Source: Lactobacillus delbrueckii (GTDB lineage Bacteria; Bacillota; Bacilli; Lactobacillales; Lactobacillaceae). From it: a stretch of DNA of 42,000 nt. Under the pieces are notes generated by a model. That model had not been told where the DNA came from. It worked only from the letters and a program-made list of their open reading frames with translations, and searched no databases. Position 1 is the stretch's first letter; every line of letters begins with the position of its first letter. Made by a program: the position numbers and the translations under genes. Shown here piece after piece: positions 36,033-42,000 of this stretch. Where the stretch lies: the NCBI GenBank assembly GCA_004556255.1, contig SFHY01000001.1, positions 1-42,000 on the forward strand. The letters run 5' to 3'.

Positions 36033-36460
36033 TGCGCCTGCTGGGTTTGGACGTCGGCTCCAAGACCATCGGGGTGGCCGTCAGTGACCCCTTGGGCATC
36101 ACCGCCCAGGCCGTGATGACGATCCCGATTGATGAAGACCGGCACAATTTCGGTATGCGGTCTTTAAAGAAGCTGGTCCGCGAATATGACGCGGACGGCT
36201 TTGTCCTGGGCCTGCCCAAGAACATGGACGGAACGGCCGGCCGGTCGGTCAGCCGGAGCAAGGCCATGGGCGAGCGCCTGGAGCAGAAGTTTGGCTTGCC
36301 AGTCTACTATGACGATGAACGCTTGACGACCGTGGCCTCAGAGAGGATTTTGGTTGAAGAGGCGGGAATGCATGATCGCCGGCAGCGCAAGGAGGTCGTT
36401 GACCAAATGGCAGCTGTGTTGATTTTGCAGAACTATTTGGATTTACAGCGAAAGGAATAA
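36032..36460 (+). CDS. YqgF/RuvX RNase H-fold nuclease (putative Holliday junction resolvase)
   Basis: A 142-residue RNase H-fold nuclease. GLDVGSKTIGVAVSD at 5-19 carries the first catalytic Asp, VLGLPKNMDGT is the glycine loop, DDERLTT carries the second acidic pair, and VDQMAAVLILQNYL carries the last Asp. It may process 16S rRNA ends or resolve junctions; reports differ by species. It overlaps ireB by one base and is followed after 2 bases by the DUF1292 gene, the usual three-gene set. Confidence 0.93.
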   Translation: MRLLGLDVGSKTIGVAVSDPLGITAQAVMTIPIDEDRHNFGMRSLKKLVREYDADGFVLGLPKNMDGTAGRSVSRSKAMGERLEQKFGLPVYYDDERLTTVASERILVEEAGMHDRRQRKEVVDQMAAVLILQNYLDLQRKE

Positions 36461-36462
36461 CT

Positions 36463-36786
36463 ATGGCTTTTGAAGTTAGCGCCGAAGATCAAGACAGACA
36501 ATTGACCTTGATCGATGAAGACGGCAACGAAGAATTATTTGAAGTATTATTTACTTTCCATTCTGACGACAATGACAAGTCCTACATCCTGCTTTACCCG
36601 GCAGCTGTAGAAGATGACGACGAAATTGAAGTCCAGGCTTTCAGCTACGATGCCGATGAAGACGGCGACGTAACCAGCAGCGACCTGCACGAAATCACTT
36701 CTGACGCTGAATGGGACATGGTTCAAGGGGTGCTCAACACCTTCCTTGAAGATAACCGTTTGAGCGGCGACGATTCTGCAGAATAA
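36463..36786 (+). CDS. DUF1292 (YrzB-like) acidic protein
   Basis: A 107-residue, strongly acidic protein. The opening QLTLIDEDGNEELFEVLFTF and the following YILLYPA segment are the DUF1292 signature. The tail has a run of Asp/Glu (DADEDGDVTSSDLHE). No enzyme motif is visible and the function is unknown; the fixed place after ireB and ruvX is the best clue. A terminator follows within 10 bases, so the ireB operon ends here. Confidence 0.88.
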   Translation: MAFEVSAEDQDRQLTLIDEDGNEELFEVLFTFHSDDNDKSYILLYPAAVEDDDEIEVQAFSYDADEDGDVTSSDLHEITSDAEWDMVQGVLNTFLEDNRLSGDDSAE

Positions 36787-36791
36787 GAAAG

Positions 36792-36818
36792 AAGCGGGTG
36801 CTTAGCCCGCTTTTTTTG
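36792..36818 (+). terminator. Intrinsic terminator of the ireB operon
   Basis: A 7-base perfect stem (36792-36798 with 36806-36812) with a 7-base loop and eight T starting at 36811. Confidence 0.85.
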
Positions 36819-36846
36819 TTAGGAAATTTTTGGACAAATTACTGAG

Positions 36847-39210
36847 ATGATGAATCACAAAATTTTAGACATTCTGGAATACCAGGAAATTACCAGCCGC
36901 CTGGCTGAACAAGCGGTAACGGACCCGGCTAAGAGCAAGGCCTTGAATCTCCAGCCGGCCAGCGACCGGGAGACGGTCAGCCGGGCCTTAAGCGAAACCA
37001 AGGCCCTGGTTGATTTGGACCGGATCAAGGGCCAGCTGCCTTTGACTGACTTTCAAGATGTTGAACCCAGCCTCAAGCGCTTGAAGGTCAAGGCGGACTT
37101 AAACGCCCTGGAATTAGGCAATATCCTGCTGATTTTCACCCTGGCCCAGGAAAGCAGCCGCTTTGTAGAAGACGCGGAAGAAAATGAGACCTTGGACCTG
37201 GCGGCAATTGAAACTTTGCTGGATGATCTGGAACTGCCGGATGACCTTTACCGGCGCCTGCGGACTTCTTTAACTTATGATGGGGAAGTCCTGGATACCG
37301 CTTCAGCTGACCTGGCCCGCCTGCGCCACGGCCGCCTGGCCACGGAAGCAGAAATCAAGGAGAAGATGACCGCCTACACCAAGGGCAAGAACGGACAGTA
37401 CCTGTCTGAGCAGATCGTGACCATCCGGGATGACCGCTACGTTATCCCGGTCAAGCAGGAATACCGCTATAAGTTCGGTGGGGTGGTCCATGACCAAAGT
37501 GCCTCTGGGCAGACCTTGTTCGTTGAACCGGCCGCCATCCTGCCTTTAAACAACCGCCTGCAGAACCTGCTGGCTGAAGAGCGGCAGGAAATCCACCGGG
37601 TTCTGCACGAACTGTCTTTGGACGCCAGAGAAGAGATGGAGGCTATCAAGCGGGTGGCCGCGGCTTTAAGCGAATTGGACTTTCTCCAGGCCAAGGCTAA
37701 GCTGGCCAAGCAGATGCGGGCCAGCCAGCCGGCTTTGTCTGCTGACCAGTCCTTTAAGCTTCTGGGGGCCCGCCACCCCTTGATTGATCCAGACAAGGTC
37801 GTGGCCAATGACATTGCTTTAGGCCAGGACTTTGACACGATTTTGATCACCGGGCCCAACACGGGTGGTAAAACGATCACTTTGAAGACGGCAGGATTGC
37901 TCCAGCTGATGGCCCAATCTGGTCTTTTTATTCCGGCCAATGAGGGCTCCAGCGTGGCGGTTTTTGACCAGATTTTTGCTGATATTGGGGACGAACAGTC
38001 AATCGAGCAGTCGCTGAGTACCTTCTCCTCCCACATCAACGATATCGTGGCGATCATGAAGCAGGTAAGCAAGGAAAGCCTGGTCCTGATCGATGAAATC
38101 GGGGCCGGGACTGACCCCGAAGAAGGGGCCAGCCTGGCCATCTCCATCCTGGACTTCTTCAGGAAGAAGCAGGCCAAGATCATCGTCACGACCCACTACC
38201 CGGAACTCAAGCTCTATGGCTATAACAGAGAGCGGACCACCAACGCCTCCATGGAATTTGACATCAAGACCTTGTCGCCGACCTACCGCCTGCAGATGGG
38301 GATTCCGGGCCACAGTAACGCCTTTGCCATTGCCCGCCGTTTGGGCATGCGGGAAGACGTGGTAGTCGGGGCTGAGAAGCTGATGAGCAGCGATGATTCT
38401 GACATCAACCACATGATCGACGAATTAAACAAGCAGACAAAACTGGCTACGGAAAATAAGCAGAAGCTGCAGACCAGCCTGGACCGGGCCAAGCAGCTGG
38501 AAAAGAAGCTGCAGGATGCCCTGGACATCTACAACCAGCGGGTGCAAAAGCAGCTGGACTTTGCCCAGGACCGGGCCAACGAAATCGTGGCCAAGAAGCG
38601 CAAGAAGGCCGACAAGATTATTGCTGAATTGGAAGAAGCCCGCAAGGAAGGGATGCAGGTCAAGACCAACCAGCTGATGGACGCCAAGGGCGAATTCAAC
38701 CAGCTGGCCAAGCAGGAGGCCAACTTGGCCAAAAATAAGGTCCTGCAAAAGGAAAAGAAGCGCCACCACGTCCAGGTGGGCGACAAGGTCAAGGTTCTGT
38801 CTTACGGGCAGACCGGGACGGTGACCAAGAAGCTGGGTGAGCATGACTACGAGGTTTCCTTGGGCCGGATCAAGCTCAAGGTAACCGACAGGGACATCGA
38901 CAAGCTGGCCGCCGGGCAGAAGCAGCAGGCCCAAAGACGGGCCACTTCCGCCTCCCGGTCCAGCCGGGCTCATAGTTCCCTGGACCTTAGAGGGCAGCGC
39001 TATGAAGAAGCCATGGTCAATTTGGACCGGTACTTTGACACCATCCTTTTGTCCGGCCTTAGCACGGTCACCATCATCCACGGGATCGGGACCGGGGCCA
39101 TCCGGCAGGGGGTCCAGCAGTATCTCAAGCGCAACAAGCATGTCAAGGCCTACAGCTACGCGCCAGCCAATGAAGGCGGGACCGGGGCCACGATCGTGAC
39201 CTTAAAGTAG
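36847..39210 (+). CDS. mutS2: MutS2 (SMR-domain MutS-like ATPase)
   Basis: MutS2 lacks mismatch recognition. In Bacillus it splits collided ribosomes and feeds mRNA decay, while in other species it limits recombination. The N-terminal helical domain leads to an ABC-type ATPase: Walker A GPNTGGKT at 336-343, Walker B LVLIDEIGAGTDPEEG and THYPELK. A long coiled coil runs from about 510 to 630 (KQTKLATENKQKLQTSL). The KOW-like segment VQVGDKVKVLSYGQTG follows, then the Smr nuclease domain with LDLRG at 712-716 and HGIGTG at 745-750. The 787 residues are full length. The ribosome site is poor (GAG before ATG ATG), suggesting low expression. Confidence 0.95.
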   Translation: MMNHKILDILEYQEITSRLAEQAVTDPAKSKALNLQPASDRETVSRALSETKALVDLDRIKGQLPLTDFQDVEPSLKRLKVKADLNALELGNILLIFTLAQESSRFVEDAEENETLDLAAIETLLDDLELPDDLYRRLRTSLTYDGEVLDTASADLARLRHGRLATEAEIKEKMTAYTKGKNGQYLSEQIVTIRDDRYVIPVKQEYRYKFGGVVHDQSASGQTLFVEPAAILPLNNRLQNLLAEERQEIHRVLHELSLDAREEMEAIKRVAAALSELDFLQAKAKLAKQMRASQPALSADQSFKLLGARHPLIDPDKVVANDIALGQDFDTILITGPNTGGKTITLKTAGLLQLMAQSGLFIPANEGSSVAVFDQIFADIGDEQSIEQSLSTFSSHINDIVAIMKQVSKESLVLIDEIGAGTDPEEGASLAISILDFFRKKQAKIIVTTHYPELKLYGYNRERTTNASMEFDIKTLSPTYRLQMGIPGHSNAFAIARRLGMREDVVVGAEKLMSSDDSDINHMIDELNKQTKLATENKQKLQTSLDRAKQLEKKLQDALDIYNQRVQKQLDFAQDRANEIVAKKRKKADKIIAELEEARKEGMQVKTNQLMDAKGEFNQLAKQEANLAKNKVLQKEKKRHHVQVGDKVKVLSYGQTGTVTKKLGEHDYEVSLGRIKLKVTDRDIDKLAAGQKQQAQRRATSASRSSRAHSSLDLRGQRYEEAMVNLDRYFDTILLSGLSTVTIIHGIGTGAIRQGVQQYLKRNKHVKAYSYAPANEGGTGATIVTLK

Positions 39211-39303
39211 GCATTCTACTTGCAAAAAGTAAGTAAGTCTAGTAAACTTAAAGCAGTAAGTAGATAATAATGTTTTTCAGATTAACGAATTTGAGGTATT
39301 TAC

Positions 39304-39615
39304 ATGGTAGATGCAATTACTGACGCAACTTTTGAAGAAGAAACCAAGGATGGCGTAGCTCTGGTTGACTTTTGGGCAACCTGGTGCGGTCCTTGCCGGA
39401 TGCAGTCACCAGTCATCGAAGCTTTGGCTGAAGAAAGACAAGACGTGCACTTCACCAAGATGGACGTTGACGACAACCCGGAAACGGCCAAGAACTTTGG
39501 CATCATGGCCATCCCAACCCTCTTGATCAAGAAGGACGGGCAAGTGGTTGACCGCTTGACCGGCTACACTCCAAAGGAAAAGCTGAACGAAATTCTTGAC
39601 CAGTACACTGACTAA
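39304..39615 (+). CDS. trxA: Thioredoxin
   Basis: Keeps cytoplasmic thiols reduced and feeds ribonucleotide reductase and peroxidases. The active site WCGPC is at 27-31, the cis-proline segment MAIPTLL near 70, and the C-terminal helix follows. The 103 residues are standard. A TTGAGG ribosome site lies 7 bases ahead, and an A/T-rich upstream region holds possible -10 boxes (GATAAT at 39263-39268). It follows mutS2 as in Bacillus and is convergent with the yslB-like gene. Confidence 0.96.
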   Translation: MVDAITDATFEEETKDGVALVDFWATWCGPCRMQSPVIEALAEERQDVHFTKMDVDDNPETAKNFGIMAIPTLLIKKDGQVVDRLTGYTPKEKLNEILDQYTD

Positions 39616-39639
39616 GAATAGAAAATCAATATAGAAACA

Positions 39640-39672
39640 AAAATACCAGAGCCTTTTGACTCTGGTATTTTT
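39640..39672. terminator. Bidirectional terminator between trxA and the yslB-like gene
   Basis: A 12-base perfect stem (39640-39651 with 39660-39671), an 8-base loop, A-rich on the left and T-rich on the right. Confidence 0.88.
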
Positions 39673-39708
39673 CATATATTCTTTTGCCTTGCCCAATATT
39701 CTGGATTA

Positions 39709-40104
39709 TTAGAAGAAGGCAGTGATCTGAACGGTCTCTTTCTTGTCGTCGATGGCGATTTCAGCTTCAGCTGACCGACCCCGGTTTTGTTCAACCGCTT
39801 CGGCGATCATTCCGCTTTCTAGGGAGAATTCCCGGCTGCCGGCGGCCAGGCGGTCGCTGATTGGCTGCCCGCTCAAGGAGAAGATGACTGAGGAGCGGCG
39901 CTCCTTAACGATGGTCAAATCGCCGAATTCAGCCATCTTGAAGAATTCGCTTAAGTCTTCGAATTCGCTCAAGGCGTATTTGCGGGTGATCCGCTTGCCG
40001 GCCCAGTAGAGAATCGCCGGCGTGTCCCCGCCTAAAATGGTTGGCAACAAGAAGTCGCGGTATAGTTGATTGATAAAGTATACGTGTTCGTTGTGTTCTG
40101 ACAT
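39709..40104 (-). CDS. YslB-like DUF2507 protein
   Basis: About 131 residues. The conserved opening (NQLYRDFLLPTILGGD), the WAGKRITRKY segment and the FSLESGMIAEAVEQ region match the DUF2507/YslB type; its place near trxA also fits Bacillus. The fold resembles small ligand-binding proteins, but no function is established. I prefer the ATG at 40104, which has AAGGATGAGGA upstream on its strand; an ATG at 40113 would overlap that site. Divergent from rdgB across 230 bases. Confidence 0.85.
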   Translation of the reverse strand: MSEHNEHVYFINQLYRDFLLPTILGGDTPAILYWAGKRITRKYALSEFEDLSEFFKMAEFGDLTIVKERRSSVIFSLSGQPISDRLAAGSREFSLESGMIAEAVEQNRGRSAEAEIAIDDKKETVQITAFF

Positions 40105-40113
40105 AATCCTCAT

Positions 40114-40342
40114 CCTTATTCGCTGTTTTAATTCTACCGTAAATATTACAGGATGGTGAAATTTTTTAACAAGTTTTAGAAAAAGGCTAGGAAATCGCCG
40201 AAAAAAAGAAAAAAGTTCTCCAGGACTGAAAAAGCGGTGAAAATAGCAGAAATTACTCTCTTTGTAAGTTCGAAAAGGCTTGAATAAGTGGTAAAATTTC
40301 AGTAGAGAGATTTTTTATTTTTTGAAATGATAGGAGCACTAT
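40114..40342. other. A/T-rich divergent intergenic region between the yslB-like gene and rdgB
   Basis: About 230 bases of low-G/C DNA. It holds a TAAAAT -10-like box at 40292-40297 with a weak -35 TTCGAA (40269-40274) for rdgB, and a TAGGAG ribosome site at 40330-40335. No hairpin, repeat or small gene was convincing. The glutamate racemase gene often found near here in Firmicutes is absent. Confidence 0.5.
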
Positions 40343-40963
40343 ATGACTCAAGTACTATTGTTTGCTACAGATAATCAAAACAAGGTTAAGGAATTGCAGG
40401 AAGCTTTCAAGAAGGCAGGTCTGGACATTGAGCTTAAGTCAAATGCAGATTTGGACAACCCGCCATACGTTAACGAAAAGGGCACGACCTTTGAAGCTAA
40501 CGCTAAGCTGAAGGCGCACGCTTTGGCAGACTTCAGCAAGCTGCCAACTCTGGCTGACGACTCAGGCCTGCGGGTTGACAAACTGAATGGCGCTCCTGGC
40601 GTTCACTCAGCCCGCTACGGCGGCGAAGCCCACAACGATGCTAGAAACAACGGCAAGCTTTTGGCAGCCTTGGGCGGGGTTCCGCAAGACGAGCGCCAAG
40701 CCAAGTTTGTCACTACCCTGGTTTTGACCATGCCAGGCCACGAAGACAAGGACTTGGTTGTAACTGGCACCTGCGAAGGTGAAGTTCTGGCAATTCCGCG
40801 CGGCAAGGACGGCTTCGGCTACGACCCGCTCTTCTACGTGCCAAGCAAGGGCAAGACTTTCGCCGAAATGACCACTGAAGAAAAGAACGAAGTCTCCCAC
40901 CGGGGCAAGGCAGTCAAGGCTTTGATCGAAGAACTGCCAGCTTGGCTCGCTCAATTCAACTAA
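40343..40963 (+). CDS. rdgB: dITP/XTP pyrophosphatase (RdgB/HAM1)
   Basis: Hydrolyses non-canonical purine triphosphates and keeps dITP and XTP out of DNA and RNA. The family signature is complete: LLFATDNQNKVKEL at 5-18, the LADDSGLRVDKLNGAPGVHSARYGG block near 70-94, and the GKDGFGYDPLFYVPSKGKTFAEM segment with the basic substrate loop. The 206 residues fit. The TAGGAG site lies 7 bases before the ATG. It is followed by a strong terminator and is convergent with mscS. Confidence 0.96.
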   Translation: MTQVLLFATDNQNKVKELQEAFKKAGLDIELKSNADLDNPPYVNEKGTTFEANAKLKAHALADFSKLPTLADDSGLRVDKLNGAPGVHSARYGGEAHNDARNNGKLLAALGGVPQDERQAKFVTTLVLTMPGHEDKDLVVTGTCEGEVLAIPRGKDGFGYDPLFYVPSKGKTFAEMTTEEKNEVSHRGKAVKALIEELPAWLAQFN

Positions 40964-40967
40964 GATC

Positions 40968-41000
40968 AAAAAAATGCTGGGCCGCGGCTCAGCATTTTTA
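40968..41000. terminator. Bidirectional terminator between rdgB and the mscS-type gene
   Basis: A stem of at least 13 bases (40970-40982 with 40987-40999, one G-T pair) with a CGCG loop. A run of A on the left and T on the right serve both strands; GATC repeats at both ends could lengthen the stem. Confidence 0.85.
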
Positions 41001-41002
41001 GA

Positions 41003-41854
41003 TCAAGCTTTTTTACTGTTGTTGATGATAACCGGCTCCTGGCCAAATTTGATCTGGTTGACCTGTAAGTATTGCAGGTAGGTCTGCCAGTAGGCCTGGC
41101 GGATTTTGCCTTCAAAGCCCGGCTTGACCTGGAAGTGGACCCGGTAGGTGATCGTCTGCCCCTGCTGGCCGACGACCCCGATCTGGGTTGGTCCGCTGAC
41201 CAGTTTGTCGTGGAGGTCAGTCAGCTTTTCGTCAGCCTGGTCAAGCAGGCTGGAAAGCAGCTTGAGGTCGGTGTCCGCATCCAGGTTCATGTCCAAGTTA
41301 AGGCCAATCCCGCCATGGGTCAGGTTTCTGACGATGGAAATCTGCCGGTTGGGGATGAAGATCAAGGTGCCGTCAGTGGTGACGATCTGGGTGGTTCTGA
41401 GGCCCAGCTGGGTCACGGTCCCGGTTTCAGTCCCGATCTCGACATTGTCGCCGACATCGTACTGACCTTCACTGAGGATAAAGAAGCCGTTGACCAGGTC
41501 GCTCATGAAGCCCTGGGCGCCAAGGCCGATGGCCAAGGAGAAGATCCCGGCACTGGCAATTAAGGTGCCGACAGGGATGCCCAGAATGGTCAAGATGGAG
41601 TAGACGTAGAAGAAGACCATGGTGTAGCGGAAGAGGCTGTTCACCAAGGCTGAGATGGTCTGGGACCTTTTGGAGAGGACAAGCTTGTCGTTGTGCTTGT
41701 CCAGATAGCGCTTGATAATTTTCCGGCCAAAATGGCTGACCAGGTAGAAGACCAGGGTCGAAATCAGCAGCTTCCAGAGGATGGTCACGCCGCTGGTAAA
41801 AAGCTTGTCGACGTCGACGGAGATGCCGGCAATTTTAAAATCAAGATTTTTCAT
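41003..41854 (-). CDS. MscS-type mechanosensitive channel
   Basis: A small-conductance channel that opens under membrane tension and releases solutes on osmotic downshock. The 283 residues show three membrane helices: about 20-42, 65-92 (YTMVFFYVYSILTILGIPVG) and the pore-lining helix 97-125 rich in Gly/Ala (LIASAGIFSLAIGLGAQGFM). The cytoplasmic beta domain follows (GDNVEIGTETGTVTQLGLRTT, then IPNRQIS), and then an alpha/beta vestibule. The size matches E. coli MscS (286). The ribosome site AAAGGAGC lies just upstream. No partner gene is adjacent. Confidence 0.93.
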   Translation of the reverse strand: MKNLDFKIAGISVDVDKLFTSGVTILWKLLISTLVFYLVSHFGRKIIKRYLDKHNDKLVLSKRSQTISALVNSLFRYTMVFFYVYSILTILGIPVGTLIASAGIFSLAIGLGAQGFMSDLVNGFFILSEGQYDVGDNVEIGTETGTVTQLGLRTTQIVTTDGTLIFIPNRQISIVRNLTHGGIGLNLDMNLDADTDLKLLSSLLDQADEKLTDLHDKLVSGPTQIGVVGQQGQTITYRVHFQVKPGFEGKIRQAYWQTYLQYLQVNQIKFGQEPVIINNSKKA

Positions 41855-41927
41855 TGAAAAAATGCTCCTTTCAGCTATGCTTAAAGGATAACAGAAAAGC
41901 TGGTAAAAACTTCGGAAAATCTTTCGA

Positions 41928-41956
41928 TTGTGTCTAAATCGTTTTCATGCTAGACT
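41928..41956 (+). promoter_or_regulatory. Promoter of the gene at the right edge
   Basis: TTGTGT (41928-41933), a 17-base spacer, then TAGACT (41951-41956) preceded by TG at 41948-41949. A GAAAGGAAG ribosome site follows at 41964-41972. Confidence 0.55.
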
Positions 41957-41978
41957 TTTTTTAGAAAGGAAGTAAGCT

Positions 41979-42000
41979 ATGACAATTTCATTTGGCGCTT
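41979..42000 (+). CDS. Start of an unidentified gene (partial, runs off the right edge)
   Basis: Only seven codons are visible (MTISFGA). The ATG has an AAAGGAAG site 6 bases upstream and a good promoter, so it is a likely gene start. Too little sequence remains to name it. Confidence 0.5.

Noticed and set aside
38425-39141. A 238-codon minus-strand open frame over mutS2
   Set aside because: It mirrors the coiled-coil and Smr region and shows only repeated Leu/Val-rich shadow sequence.
40114-40342. A remnant of a glutamate racemase gene
   Set aside because: No coding frame or recognisable motif exists in this A/T-rich gap.

Overview
The window looks like a chromosome segment of a lactic acid bacterium of the Lactobacillus delbrueckii type. 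Three things suggest this. The third codon positions are rich in G and C for a lactobacillus. The left edge carries a surface protein with SLAP (Lactobacillus S-layer-like) wall-binding repeats. The gene order follows conserved Firmicute blocks in the arrangement seen in lactobacilli. The species name is my inference from gene order and composition; no database was consulted. Nearly all genes are housekeeping genes on the + strand. No IS element, prophage, tRNA, rRNA or CRISPR array was seen, and no gene-free stretch exceeds 300 bases.

Layout. 1-806 (minus): the N-terminal part of a secreted NEAT-like/SLAP surface protein, with its promoter divergent from a small zinc-ribbon-like protein (1026-1304). 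1361-4228: a family-B-type DNA polymerase gene broken by one in-frame TGA. 4318-5961: pyrR, an RsmC-like methyltransferase and tadA. 5981-6055: the small SRP RNA. 6121-14967: a replication, repair and RNA-modification block (dnaX, ybaB/ebfC, recR, yaaL, tmk, the c-di-AMP receptor darA, holB, yabA, rsmI), then an acyl-ACP thioesterase, folT, tsaB and rimI. 14970-16010: tsaD, convergent with an ABC-F ATPase (16066-17982, minus). 18242-21004: rex and the CIRCE-controlled groES-groEL. 21121-27288: mutS-mutL-ruvA-ruvB. 27377-32837: yajC, zwf, dinB, nrnA and a CshB-like DEAD-box helicase. 32838-39210: a T-box leader with alaS, then ireB, ruvX/yqgF, a DUF1292 gene and mutS2. 39304-41854: trxA, a yslB-like gene (minus), rdgB and an mscS-type channel (minus). 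The first codons of one more gene are at the right edge.

Themes. The window is dense in DNA replication and repair: clamp-loader subunits, RecR, MutS, MutL, RuvAB, RuvX, Pol IV and MutS2. tsaB, rimI and tsaD belong to tRNA t6A and ribosomal modification. Rex and HrcA/CIRCE provide redox and heat-shock control. Adjacent genes often overlap as TAATG, which implies translational coupling.

Most notable observations: (1) the polymerase split by a single TGA where a G-to-T change from a glycine codon would explain it; (2) a MutL whose endonuclease motifs are all degenerate although its ATPase and probable clamp-binding motifs remain; (3) a second, near-consensus CIRCE element that doubles as the rex terminator upstream of groESL; (4) the NEAT-like plus SLAP surface protein. 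No wholly new multi-gene system was identified.
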